Both the position numbers and the translations under genes were made by a program. Below, piece by piece: positions 1-10,919 of a stretch of 64,000 nt of DNA. A model generated the notes under the pieces. The model searched no databases, was not told where the DNA came from, and was given only the letters and a program-made list of their open reading frames with translations. The number at the start of each line of letters is the position of its first letter. The stretch's first letter is position 1. The DNA lies in assembly GCA_016647705.1 (NCBI GenBank), contig CM028335.1, forward strand, positions 23,910,905 to 23,974,904, in the 5' to 3' direction. This DNA comes from Eucommia ulmoides. Its lineage: Eukaryota > Streptophyta > Magnoliopsida > Garryales > Eucommiaceae.

Positions 1-590
1 GTCCTTTTAGGGATGGTTTGGGCCCTTGATTCTTTGGGCTTAGGTAGTTATGTCAAGAAAACTTGGATTTGCTTAATTCCTAACCAGGCCCAAATCCTAA
101 ATCACTTTGGTGATTTAGGGATTGTCATGACATTTTCAAGCCTTTATAATTGTCTTTTGGATTGTATCTATATGTTATTTTATGTAATATGCATAATTAA
201 AACAATGTTTTTCGGTGTTAAACAGGCAAAATCCAGTAACAGTAAATGTTTCAGGGTCAGAGTAGATAATCGAGGTAAATGGTTAAATATCCTACAATTG
301 AGGGGTAATGGATAATTATTATTCATACTAAATGTGATTTAATGAAATCAACAATTAATAATGTCATCTTAGACCCCCTTAATTTATAGGATTTTTGAGA
401 TTGATCCGAAACTTTTACTTAACTAAATTTAGTCTAATTTAATAGTTTTGTGTTTTCTCATGTTTTTGGTATTTTTATATATTATATAGTGTGATCCAAA
501 ATAGAAATTAATTCCATTTAAACATTAAGTTTAAAGTTTATCTGACTTGTATCTGATTCGACACTGGCCGAGCGATACAAAATGCAGTAT
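1..590 (+). repeat. Tat/Ogre-like LTR fragment, copy 1
   Basis: This stretch is a diverged direct copy of 9110-9695. Both carry the same order of blocks: ggcccttgattc.ttggg, atcac.tt.gtgatttaggg, tatgtaatatgcata, cttagacccccttaa, and a final acaaaatgcagt. The closing acaaaatgcagt followed by a t/c-rich stretch resembles LTR ends of plant Tat/Ogre gypsy elements (family knowledge, from memory). The left end is cut by the window edge. I cannot tell whether the two copies are the LTR pair of a single element or two separate insertions. The reading frame at 13-315 is a by-product of the repeat; the partner copy has a similar frame. Confidence 0.55.
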
Positions 591-1139
591 CTAAAACCCC
601 TTTAGACTTTGTATTTCAATCAACTCTTGCAAATAAAATTAGCCAAAACATACACAAAGTTTAAAATTTATTTATTCAAATATCCATTTTTATTCGATAC
701 AATTTCTGTGTTGATATGATTTGAGCTTGATAAATATGATTTGGATAATAATCAAGATTTTCTCCAAAATTCGTGTCACAAGATGAGCCCCTCAACTAAT
801 GAGTGTTCGAACCATTCTTCCTATGATGAGGCTTTTGAATAACTGAAGAAAGATACTTCTCAATTCTTTTTTTTTTCTTTTTTTAACATCAAGGTGCCCT
901 AAATAATCCGTGTAGCGAGATTTGGGAAATGATCTTGGTCTAGTTGGGCCAAGTTACTTGGTATTGAAACATCCCTACGGTTTAATATTTTTGATTATCC
1001 AAATCACCAATCAAGTAATCATTTCACTTCTTTTCTTTTCTTTTTTCTTTTTTTCTTTTTTTTATCATTTTTTTTTTTTTTTTTTTGAGAAGCATCTTTA
1101 AGGTATTATGGATGACAGACAAATCTCACAACATCAAAA
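591..1139. other. Unassigned AT-rich spacer with T-tracts
   Basis: No gene is visible here. It contains long T/C-rich tracts at about 870-890 and 1027-1087. The part at about 915-1010 is a diverged copy of 37775-37880: both hold ttggg.a.tgatc, gttgg.ccaagt.act.ggt and ac.tccc.acg.tttaata in the same order, so it is a dispersed repeat of the same old Tat-like family. Confidence 0.45.
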
Positions 1140-1440
1140 GTTTTTTTTGGGGTGGTGGTTTTGCTTTATGACTAATTTTCTAGCCGTTGGATAAAACTTT
1201 TTCAAATGATAACTTTTTAGGTAATGGATTTTTGGGTAATGGCTTTCCTTTATGACAGATTACCTAGCAGTTGACATTTTTGGTTGGTGGATTTGCTTTA
1301 AGACGGATAACCTAGCCGTTGAATAGGTCATTTGACTAATGGATTTTTGGGTGATGGATTTTCAGGGGATGGCTTTGTTTTATGACGGATTGCCTAACCA
1401 TTGGGTTTTTGGATAGTGGCTTTGAAGAAATAATTTTTTA
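1140..1440 (+). repeat. Degenerate tandem repeat, about 83-bp unit
   Basis: Four units share ggctttgcttTATGACGGATtacctagc.gttg. The TATGAC-type core recurs at 1167, 1251, 1300 and 1381, giving spacings of 84, 49 and 81 bp, so one unit is short. The unit length is close to that of the 83-bp minisatellite at 9870-10800, but I see no clear sequence match between the two. Confidence 0.55.
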
Positions 1441-2659
1441 ATGGCAGGTAGAGTTTGACAATATGTATTGGAAGATGTTATAGGTTCAAGGATGAATTTC
1501 TAGTTAAGATGAGTTACTTTGTTTCACTTCCTCTTAGATTAAAGTCTTTTTTAGCATCAACATCATATTCATCATGCTCAAGTTTATTCTCAACACATAG
1601 ATCACACAAAGACAATTTTGAAATATTTTAAAAAATAAGCATTAAACATTTGAGAAATACTTTAGGTAACACAACAATACTTATTGAAAGTTAATCCACC
1701 TACAAATCAAGTCCTCTACCATCTAGAAGGCCAACTAGAGGGAGAAGTGGATTTTAGATTTATTTTCCAATTTTATCGAAATTCATCTAAGCAGACTAAG
1801 TTCACAAACGATACCCTTAGGTCAGGTTTTTAACTTGAAATGGAAGAGAGTATCTTCCAATAAAGTTCAAGAGAGATTAAAATTTCATCATAGGGTATGT
1901 TTGATTGAAATTACCTCCATTGGTTGACCGAATTTATTTTTAAAATAGGGTACTGAGGGTTTATAGCCATTTGGTGTAGATAGGATGTCATCACAAGATG
2001 GTGGATAGGAAGATTTAGGCTATGGAAGGATGGGTAATTTAATGTATTGGGGTGTGGTATGGTAATGATTTTAGTGAAGTTATAGGGGTACCATTTTAGT
2101 TAAGGACAAGGCCAAGTAAGTAATTTTAAGGTATTGGGCGAGGAGGTTGGGGAATATTTTGACTAGGTATGACTTGGGTTTTGGGTTTGATTTTGGTAAA
2201 ACTAAAGGAGTACCACTTGATTTAGGGTTATGGGTTAATGTAATTTCTATTTGGGAAGGAAGTCTTGAAAGAATTTTTGTAGCTTTTTCTTTTTCTTTTT
2301 GATTTTTTTTTTCCCTTTTTTTGCATGATTCACTGTTGGATAACCAAATTTTCTTCAAATTATTGAAATGAGATTCACTTATTGGTCTATGTGAGTTAAA
2401 GGGGATCCTAAATTCATTCAAGTCTGAAATTTTCAATTCCAATAAGGACTATTCAAACAAACATAACAATTTGGCAAAAGACTTTCCATCTGTCTAAACA
2501 TTACGGTCCCAACTAAAGGAATTTAACATATTATTTTGATTATATCAAATTTAACTTATAGAAGTTCTTTCATCATTTGATTGTCCACTGGTGTTGAAAA
2601 CTTTAAACTTGTTTAGTTCTGAGGTTTTCTAAAAAACCATCATCTTCCATGTGACACAC
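1441..2659. other. Unassigned AT-rich spacer
   Basis: I see no gene, terminal repeat or known motif. A minus-strand reading frame at 2080-2442 is composed of lysine- and asparagine-rich low-complexity sequence and has no recognisable domain. The right end is the host site of the solo LTR that follows. Confidence 0.4.
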
Positions 2660-4057
2660 TGGTAGCAGAATATTACATCGCTACTTTCACCGCAAGTGTA
2701 CGGGGCATGTTTTAGTATAGGGTTGGAAGAGTTAGGGTTGTTGTATCCACAAGGATTGGATTAGATTATCGTTGAGTACCACGTTTGTCATAACCGAACT
2801 TTATTTAGGTGACATAAATTTATAGTTTTTGTAATAATTACTATAATAATAAACTAAACTAATTATACTAATACTACTAATATAGACGTTTGTGGGAGTA
2901 AATTGCCTAGGGATTAACTTCATCCACTTAAACATGTTCATTTCAATCTAGTTTACATTAATGACATTCAAATCTATCCGACAATCTCAGTATCGTAAAC
3001 TTATTCACTCCCTCTCCCGTGTAAAGTAAATGAATATGTGACTTCGCGTTAATGCCGAAGTCCCCCTCTAGCATTTTTTAGAACAAATAGTTACATGAGT
3101 CTCACCCCAACGTCATGGATTGCACACTTTCTAACGCCTTCCCGGGTCATTAGATCATCACGTTGTGTTTAAAACCTAGTCCGAATCCAGGGTTACCTCT
3201 CCCAAGTGTCAAACCCCGTGTTTTCAATATATCATAACAAGTATATAAACATAAAAAACGGTAAACACAATCGGATAAACAAAGAACAATCGTTAACCAA
3301 ACTTTGATTTTATTCAAACAACATTTTCGTGGATGACATCAAGCCCTAAAAAATATATGTTTAATTTGTCATGGTCATAACCACATATACAATGAAACAC
3401 AAACTAAACATATACGAAACAGCCAACCAATCTAAGAATAGAAGAGAGAAACGAGGAGACTAGCTGTTATCTAAAGAATCGTCGATAAAACCACTCTAAG
3501 ATTGCTTACTCCTTCTTGGCCTTGTGATCTTCTCTTGGTTGAATGTGCTTTGAGCTCTTAAAACTACTCCCAAATCGTTCTAGGGTGTTTGGGGACGAAG
3601 GGAATACATATGGGATCCCAAAATATCAAGAACATATCCCAAAATATCTATTATATCGGCAATCTAACCGCCGTGGTGGTGGAAATGCAGAGAGTTTAGC
3701 AACTCTCTTTTGTTTTACCGCTGCGACGGTGGTGTCATCGCTGCGGTAGTAACACCCTCTGGTATTTTGACTGTAATGTTCTCATACAAACTCCGATTGA
3801 GGTGATTCAAAAACCTATAAAAATATAAGACAAATATATACAACTTCCATGTTTTGAGTGTTTCCAAAATCGAGTCGTATAATTGTCCAAAATGGCCTTC
3901 ACGTTATAGAACCTGTACCGACTTTGCTTCTTTTCACCAATTTATTTAAAAACCTAAAAAAAATACAAGAACACATTAAAATAACAAAATGGCATGAAAA
4001 CAAACAAATATTTGAATCTAAAAGTACTTGATTTGTTGGTAAATATATCACTTATCA
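2660..4057 (-). mobile_element. Solo gypsy LTR with 5-bp target duplication
   Basis: Read on the minus strand, it starts TGATAAGTGATATATTTACC and ends ..GCTACCA, the same ends as the Athila-like LTRs of elements Y, A and C. It is flanked by the perfect 5-bp duplication cacac at 2655-2659 and 4058-4062. No internal region is attached, so it is a solo LTR left by recombination. It holds a small CACCGC/GCGGTG-type motif array at about 3665-3745. The left half (about 2690-3240) is clearly related to LTR parts at 21260-22090 and 24715-25520. The reading frame at 3543-3749 lies inside the LTR and is not a gene. Confidence 0.82.
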
Positions 4058-5268
4058 CACACCTTGGATTTTGATAGCAGAAGAAGTAGAGAATCAGGAA
4101 GAAGAGGAAACAAGTTTCATTCCTCCATCTCTAAGTCTTACAAATCCATTCATTTTGAAAATGGCTTTTTGAGGGCATTTCAAGGCATCAGTTTTGAAAA
4201 AATTCTTGGGCCAGGATTTTATGTTTAAAATGGAGTCGTTACCTAGCATAGGGTAAAATAGTGTGCTAGGTCACCGGGAAGTTTTAGAAATTCATTTTAC
4301 TTTGAAATGGACCATTTTTTGACTGGATAAGGTCTATGTGCTAGAGATATTCTTAAAGTTTGGGGGATCAGTTAAGCTTGGGAAAGGTTTTACGGTATCT
4401 TAGTCAAATGAATATTCATTGTTAAACAATACCCGAGTAATTTTCTTTGCTTCAATTAAACAAAACAATTCTTTTTTTTTCTGTTTTTTTTACATTTTTC
4501 CATTGTTATGCATTTTAACATGATTAAAGTAAAAATGGTTTAATTATCTATATGCAGCTATAACTGAAAATAGAATTATGTAATGAAATGAAGTACATAC
4601 AACACTATACTACACTATTCAAGGTATAGCAGTTTATAATCTACCGAAATGTAACTGACTGAACCTTATATAGGCTTCCTACATATCCTTGTTTTCATAG
4701 GGAATCAGGTCGACATGTAGTTCTAACATGCAAGCTATACTAAATGAAATGAACATGTTTTTGTATTTTTTAGAAACCAAACCTTATATAAGTTGCCTAC
4801 GTACTTTGGTGAGTAACCAAAATCAGGTCATCACGTAGTTCATTTATTTAAGGTTAAAGGCAATGGTTTTATTTATTAAATGTGACCGAACCCGTATAAG
4901 GTTGCCTACGTACTTTGGCGAATAACCAAAGATCAAGTCATCACATAGTTCATTTATTTAAGGCTACAAACTAGTTTAGTTAATTTTGTCTTCAAAACAA
5001 GACATCAATCATAACATAATGTATACATAATCTCTTTGATTTTCTCAAGAACACTGTAACTAAACTCATTAGTTTAGTTTCGTTTTTACGTTGCTTAGTT
5101 AAAAAGGAAATAAAATACCTTATATTTATGTTAATCCTATTTGTAACTAAGAAAAATGTGAAGGCTTTTGATTAAGAATCACACATATCCCCGAAGGGAT
5201 AGATGCCCTCCCTTTATCCTACGTTTTTAGCCACAAGGGTCTGTCGGTGTATTATCTAGCTACATATA
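4058..5268. other. Tat/Ogre-like non-coding remnant
   Basis: The segment at 4228-4290 contains atggagtcgttacctagcat, close to the 'tggagtcgccacctag' motif I associate with plant Tat/Ogre elements. At 4330-4378 there is tgctagagatattcttaaag followed by tttgggggat, a block that recurs at 59745-59789 next to the chromovirus LTR. No coding sequence is visible. Confidence 0.45.
4655..4960 (+). repeat. Three tandem units with 'ggttgcctacgtactttgg'
   Basis: Three units each contain a form of gaaccttatataaggttgcc, tacgtactttgg.gaataacc and aggtcatcacgtagttc, beginning near 4660, 4780 and 4888. The second and third are closest and both end in catttatttaagg. This 'tgcctacgtat' block is a common component of plant Tat/Ogre-type gypsy elements (family knowledge, from memory). 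Confidence 0.6.
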
Positions 5269-5689
5269 TATTGATTCCAAGATTTTGATGAACAATTAAG
5301 TATTGATGTTTTTAGTGGAAAAAAAAGTTTTATCGAGTGTTTCATATTTATAGTTTCATTCATATGATTAAGAAGAATACCTCATAAAGAAAACATAAAG
5401 GGTGCAAGATGGACGTAATGAAGATGTGAAGAGTTTTGAAGACCTTGAAGAAAAATAGGTGAAAACAACTCTCAACTTATATACTCTTAATGCAATTCGA
5501 ATTATGATCACACACGACACTTAAAATGAGTTAATTATATGTGTGTCATGATAAGAAGTGATACATTTAAGATCCAAAAATGAGATTTTATATGTGCTCC
5601 TTATGTGAAATGAATTTGATAATTGACCTAATTGGAAAATATCTTTTAAAGTATAAAATTTGATTTTTCGGGTCAATTCGGTCAACGGA

Positions 5690-6010
5690 GAAAAGCAATC
5701 GGTCAACTGAATTAAATAGTGTGTTTTGGAGTTAAAATGAGGTGCTACTGATCCAATCGATCAACCGAATGAAAGTGGTTAGTCAACCATTTGAAATAAT
5801 AGTTGAATTGGCAAAGGAAGTGAGCAGACTGATCCAATTGATTAACCAAATGAAGAGAATCGATCAACCTTTTAAGTCAGCAGGTAAATTGAAGGAAAAA
5901 TGGATCACACTGATCCAATCGGTCAATCGATTGGATGTGATCGATCAAACGACTGGCCTTAAGCCAATGGTTGAATTTGGAGCTGGACAGGTCGGTCAAC
6001 CGACTGAGTC
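5690..6010 (+). promoter_or_regulatory. W-box-like array (GGTCAA / TTGACC) in LTR U3
   Basis: About ten short motifs of the type atcggtcaaccgattg occur here, including several GGTCAA or AGTCAA cores, the reverse complement of TTGAC[CT], which is the core bound by plant WRKY factors (established knowledge). The array lies about 350-670 bp before the TATA box of the same LTR. The same placement is seen in the LTRs of X1, D, D2 and the right LTR of D. That it drives expression is inference. Confidence 0.5.
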
Positions 6011-6357
6011 AGTTGAGATTTCGGAAGATTTGGTCTCTCGGTAGAAAACTATCCATTTTTTATGATTCCAAGAGAGGAATTTGGGGGATTTAAACTTAAT
6101 TAAACTATCAACAACCTATTATGTTATCCCTATCAATATGGTCCAATAATTTTAATATTCTCCTAATTTAAATGGTTTAATATTTTCTATTTTTATGGCT
6201 TTAAGTTGAAAATAGTTTTATAAACTGAATTGAGAGAGTTGAAAGTTATTTTCAAGTAAAATACACCTTAAATGAAAGGCTATCATATATGGGGTTTAAG
6301 AGTGTCATTAAGTGGCATTTCTTTGAGAAACTAACCGTTGGAGGGCTAGTTATTTGT

Positions 6358-6372
6358 CTATTTATATAGACC
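6358..6372 (+). promoter_or_regulatory. TATA box of LTR E
   Basis: The sequence ctatttatatagacctg matches the TATA region of the related LTRs, for example aggtctatatatac read on the opposite strand at about 49335. Confidence 0.55.
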
Positions 6373-7590
6373 TGTGGAAATTGAGTTGAGGACATCACGA
6401 ATAATTAGTTTTGAGCTATTCTAAGAGTGATATTTATGCTGAGAATTTTGTGAGAGGTTTATTCTAAATTATTGATCTAAAGCGCTTGTGGTTTGGCGTC
6501 ACCAACTTGAGTTCTATTGCTATTACGTCATTATCTTCAATGTTTCCCAGTAAGATCTATCTAAGATTTATTATTTACTTTGAAGCTATATTTTTATTGA
6601 CTGCTTGGTATAGGATTAATTCGAAAATCATTTTAAACTTAAAAGCCTAAAAATCTTTTTTAAATGATTTTTGTTTAATTATCTGATTATGTGCTTAAAT
6701 TGTGCTACCCACTTTATTAATTAATCAGATGCTATTTACCTCACATCGTATCTATCATATAGTAATTATTTGGGTCATTAATTGAGCATATTTGTATTGT
6801 GGTGGTAGAAGCTCCTTGGGGGAAGAAACTTACATTTTTTTGTATTTGTGAGTTTGAGCGAATTAGACACGTTTGGGACGGTATCTAGTTAGGGTAGTTA
6901 GGTTTCAATCTTCTTTTTTTTTTTTTTTGTGAAAAAGATTAAGGTTTAATCTTTGTCTTGCAAAAAATTTAGATTATTCTTTTCCTTTTAAAAGAATTAG
7001 GTTTTGATTCTCCCTGTAATAGAATTAGTGATTGTACAAGTTCTTCCTAAACTTGAGAAAATGATAAGTGTAAAAGTGTGAGGGAGTGGTTGGTTTGATC
7101 TTTATCTTATTAAAATGGTTTGGTTTTTATTCTACCAGTAATAGAATTAGGTTAGTTTTCAGCCTGTTAAAAAAATAGGGTTATTCTTGAGCCTATGAAA
7201 TAGATAATTGTAAAGGTTGATTCCAAGCCTGTGAAAAGAATCGAGATTGCAAGGGTTTTGTTCTTACCTGGTAAAGGAATTAGGGGTTTAGTGGATTCTT
7301 AATCTCCGTGGAGCTCAAGGGACTAGATGTAAGTAAGAGTAGGATACCGAACTAGGATATATTCTTGTGTACTGCATTATTAATTTTCTATCTTGTGTTT
7401 TGGTGTGCACTTAGTATTAAACACATATCCACTGCGTATAATGATAATAATCTATTCATGAAAATTGATTATTTGTGTTTAAAGGAATTAATTATTTACT
7501 GGTGTCACTCCACGAGTCTACTAGGATGTGATCTTAATGTTTAGCACAAAGTAAATTAGTTTATTAACAGTTTTTCTAGTTAGGTTAACA

Positions 7591-8609
7591 ATTATATGAG
7601 TTTGGTTTAAAATGTCCTTGAGATAATCATAGAGACTATGAACCACTCATAGTGTGGTAGATGTTTTGTTTGAATTCTCACATGTTCTTGGATGCTTTGG
7701 TTCCTCACTTGTTCTTAACATGTTGTTGGATGTTCTTGAGATAGTTTTGTATAATTTGTACATAGTTTGATGATTATAGTAAAAACTAAGGGTTTTTTGG
7801 TTGATTATGGGTTTTATGTGTTATATACATGAATTTAAAGTGTATGAACTACATGATTATGAAATATACGAGCAAGATACACAAAATTAAGCCAATAACA
7901 AAGGGTGTTTTCAAGAATACATAACTACTTAAGGGAAGTAGTCTTCCCTAAGTTATTACCTCATTTTCCTTCTCGATATTCTTGGCTTTCTTTGATCGGT
8001 GACCATCAATCTCTTGAGTTATTGCTCCAAGAACCTCAAGAACTCCCTCTGGGACCGAATTTCTGTAGAATAATAGCATGTTATTCAAAATAATTGCTTG
8101 AGAGGCCTAGGACCCGAGAGCTTGGCTCAAGTTTAGAGAGAGAAGCTAGGCATTCAAGTCTTTAAAATTATGAAATTATGCCCTCCAATTCATAGGCCGA
8201 GGACCCAACACATTTACCCATGCTCAGGGTACTCTAGACTCTTCCATAGGGTCTGTTTGGCCTAGGGGACTTGCTATTTTGTTTTGGTTTTGATCAGCTT
8301 TAAACAAACTTTAGGTATGAGGAAAGATTCTCAAAGATTTGGTAATTATTACCAAATCTTTTCCTAGATTTAGTAGAGATTGTCAGTTATTACGAAACAT
8401 TACACTCCCTTAAATCCTTTTGGTTGCACATGGATACATTAATGTCAAGATGTGACACTTCCGGTTTGGTTTAGGGGCTAAGTATTGGTTAGTTTTACTG
8501 TTTCGATTTAGTTGCCATCAATGCTTTCAAGATGCAATGTATGTAGTCTCAATGTGTCCTCTTACATTTAATTCTCTATGATGAGTCATTACTTGGTGAT
8601 CACACATTC
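7591..8609 (+). other. Possible leader of element E, then unassigned spacer
   Basis: The first bases after 7590 resemble a tRNA-Met primer site, so some of this may be internal sequence of E. No gag coiled coil, zinc knuckle or transposon-protein ORF can be recognised. The reading frame at 7905-8093 has no domain. There is a short GC-richer patch at 8100-8280. Confidence 0.35.
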
Positions 8610-9010
8610 GGTTGGTTCCCGATCGAATAGGTTTAGTTTGTCTTGTAATCGATAGTTGGATTTCAAGGTTCCTAGTTTTCCCCAAGATATTTTGATAAAA
8701 TATATTGATTTAATATATCCATCCATTCCATGTATTCCCAAAGTAGTAAATGGTTGATGGTATGTGCATTTAATGATCATTAAATGCACGTGTTAGGTGG
8801 CAAACCGATTGGTTTGGTTTCGATAACGGGTAGTCACATTTTCAAGGTTTTCGATTAACTATAAGATATTTTGATCAAACTATCTTGATACCTTAAATGT
8901 GGCCTATACATGTCCTCAAAATCATTTAATTATTGATGGAATGGGCATTTAATTTACATTAAATGCCTAACTTAGGTGGCAAACCGAATCGGTTTAGTTT
9001 CGATAACAGT
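8610..9010 (+). repeat. Tandem duplication of about 180-195 bp with palindromes
   Basis: The block aaaccgattggtttggtttc, followed by gataac, recurs in diverged form at about 8610, 8802 and 8982. Each spacer holds an inverted repeat. At 8764-8789 there is a perfect 26-bp palindrome with half-site gtgcatttaatga. At 8944-8967 there are 10-bp arms ggcatttaat and attaaatgcc around a 4-base loop. The segment runs straight into the Tat/Ogre-like LTR copy at 9110. Confidence 0.65.
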
Positions 9011-9109
9011 TGGTTACCTCCGAAGTGTCTTGGTTTCCTTCCTCAGACATTTGTGTATAGAATATATAGTGGTTTATTGGTCATTTAAAGGCTTATTTTG
9101 TTACCATTT

Positions 9110-9695
9110 AATGATGGTAAGGCCCTTGATTCATTGGGCCTAGGGTGGTTTGTCAAGACAACTTGGATTGGTGTAATTCCATACCAAGCCCAAGTCCTTA
9201 ATCACCTTAGTGATTTAGGGCTTGTCATTACATTTCCAATCCTTGATCAAGGTATATTGGATTGTATCTTGATGGTATTTTATGTAATATGCATAAATAA
9301 GACAAACGTTTTCGGTGTTAAACCAATAAAAAATCAGTGATAGTAAATGTTTCAAGGTCAGGGTAGGTGACCGAGGTAATTGTTGAAATATCCTATAATT
9401 AAAGAGTAGTGCCAAAAAAACTTTCATACTAAAGGTGATTTAATGAAAATTAACCCTTAATAATGTCATTTTAGACCCCCTTAAATTGAAGGATTTTCTA
9501 GCTTGACCAAAAATGTTTACTTAGTTGAATTTAAGTCAATTTTAACAATTTTGTGTTTTCTCATTTTTTCGTATTTTTCTATATTATACAATGTGATCTC
9601 AGGTAGAAACTCATTACCTTTATACCTAAGTTTAAGGTTTATCTAAACTTATACATGATTCAATATTGACTAGGAGGGACAAAATGCAGTTGGTG
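9110..9695 (+). repeat. Tat/Ogre-like LTR fragment, copy 2
   Basis: Direct copy of 1-590 in the same orientation, ending at gggacaaaatgcagttggtg. The following tctatagttgtctctctttg resembles the junction after such LTR ends in plant Tat/Ogre elements (from memory). The reading frames at 9098-9340 (+) and 9215-9427 (-) both lie inside the repeat. Confidence 0.55.
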
Positions 9696-9869
9696 TCTAT
9701 AGTTGTCTCTCTTTGTTATGCGAGTTTACTTGTGATGACAAAGAAGGAGACACTGACATTTTGTTTCGCTAAACATGAAATATAAAGGCATGTATTTAAA
9801 TTAACTAAGCAAAGTCATGAGCATTTGACATTGTTGCCTTTACCCTACGAGAGCGATACGAGGTTTCCT

Positions 9870-10800
9870 AAAGGACAGCGACATGCCTAATCCTTGAGGA
9901 AATATGGATAGGATGACAATTGATCACTCCTACCATTCTATAATCTTATAGGATGACGAACGATCAACCTTAGATTATTTATTTTGGGAGGACGACATAA
10001 CTGTATGATCCTGCCTATCTATCTTCCTAGAGGATGACAAATGACTAATCCTAGAGGACTTGGTAAGGATGAGGATCGATCAATCCCACCGTGACATATA
10101 TATTACACTTCCTAAAGTATAACAAATGATCAATCCTATAGGACTTGGCAAGGATGACACTTTATCAAATCCTCTCGTAACATATATGATACTTCCTAAA
10201 GGATGACAAATGATCAATCCTATAGGACTTGGCAAGGATGACACTTTGTCAAATCCGCCCATGACATATATATATTATACTTCTTAAAGGATGACGAACG
10301 ATCAATCTTATAGGACTTGGTGAGGACGTCACTTCATTCAAGCTCTCCTAATGACTATGGATACCATAAAATGATGTTACATTGCCTAATTCTCAAGTTC
10401 TTGGTGAGGACCACACTATATACATGCCCTCCTGATGACATTGGTATACCTTAGAACGGCTTCATATTGCCTAGTTCTAAAGGTCTTGGTGAGTACGACA
10501 CTCTGTCAAGCCCTCCCAATGATAGGGATACCTTAAAACGATTTCACATTGCCTGGTTCTAAAGGTCTTGGTGAGGATGACACTTTGTACAAGCTCTCTC
10601 GATGATAGGGATACCTTATAATGACGTTACATTACCTAGTTCTAAAGGTTTTTGTGAGGAAGACACTCTATACAAGCCCTCCCAATGATAGGGATACCAT
10701 AAAATGGTGTCACATTGCCTAGTCCTAAAGGTCTTGGTGAGGATGACACTTTGTAAGAGCCTTTTCGAAAATTACACTACTATATTCCTAAAGGATGACA
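9870..10800 (+). repeat. Minisatellite, about 83-bp unit, roughly 11 copies
   Basis: Units carry ggatgac, aatcctataggacttggcaa, ggatgacactttgtcaa and gatagggatacc..aaaa. In the right half the atacc marker falls at 10361, 10446, 10529, 10611 and 10694, spacings of 85, 83, 82 and 83 bp. In the left half the cttaaagg/cctaaag marker falls at 10111, 10195 and 10283. It is placed just after a Tat/Ogre-like LTR end; tandem repeats inside such elements are known and can seed satellites. The array stops where the LTR of element Y begins. The minus-strand frame at 10080-10262 spans two units and is not a gene. Confidence 0.8.
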
Positions 10801-10823
10801 CACGATCTATCCTATTGGATATG

Positions 10824-10919
10824 TGATAGGTGTAATTTATCTATTTATTCCCAAGATAGTTTTGGTAGTTTTTGAGTATTTTTAGAGTGTTTTAATATAC
10901 TTTAATACATTTTTATATG
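10824..10919 (+). repeat. 5' LTR of Y, first part
   Basis: TGATAGGTGTAATTTATC and the following 80 bases match 20431-20525, the start of the 3' LTR. The copy is interrupted at 10920 by the end of element X1. Confidence 0.8.

Larger units (their letters stand above)
5269..7590 (+). mobile_element. Copia-type LTR (family TGTTG..CAACA), element E
   Basis: Starts tattgattccaagattttga, the same opening as the LTRs of X1 and D read on their own strand (TGTTGATCC..AAGATTTTGATG). Near its right end, at 7365-7450, are the family's gtactgcattatt, ttttggtgtgcac.tag and acacatatcc.ctgc blocks. It ends ..taggttaaca, followed by attatatgagtttggtttaa, which looks like a worn tRNA-Met primer site. The length of about 2.3 kb matches the left LTR of X1 (2325 bp). 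A motif array lies at 5690-6010 and a TATA box at about 6362. The reading frame at 5742-6044 is the motif array and not a gene. Confidence 0.75.

Noticed and set aside
2080-2442. Minus-strand frame of 120 codons
   Set aside because: Low-complexity lysine/asparagine-rich translation with no domain and no supporting context.
5742-6044. Open frame of 100 codons
   Set aside because: It spans the motif array of an LTR and its repetitive translation simply mirrors the ggtcaaccgat repeats.
1-9695. A single Tat/Ogre element bounded by the copies at 1-590 and 9110-9695
   Set aside because: Orientation and order would allow it, but I found no primer site, polypurine tract or target duplication to prove that the two copies are a pair.
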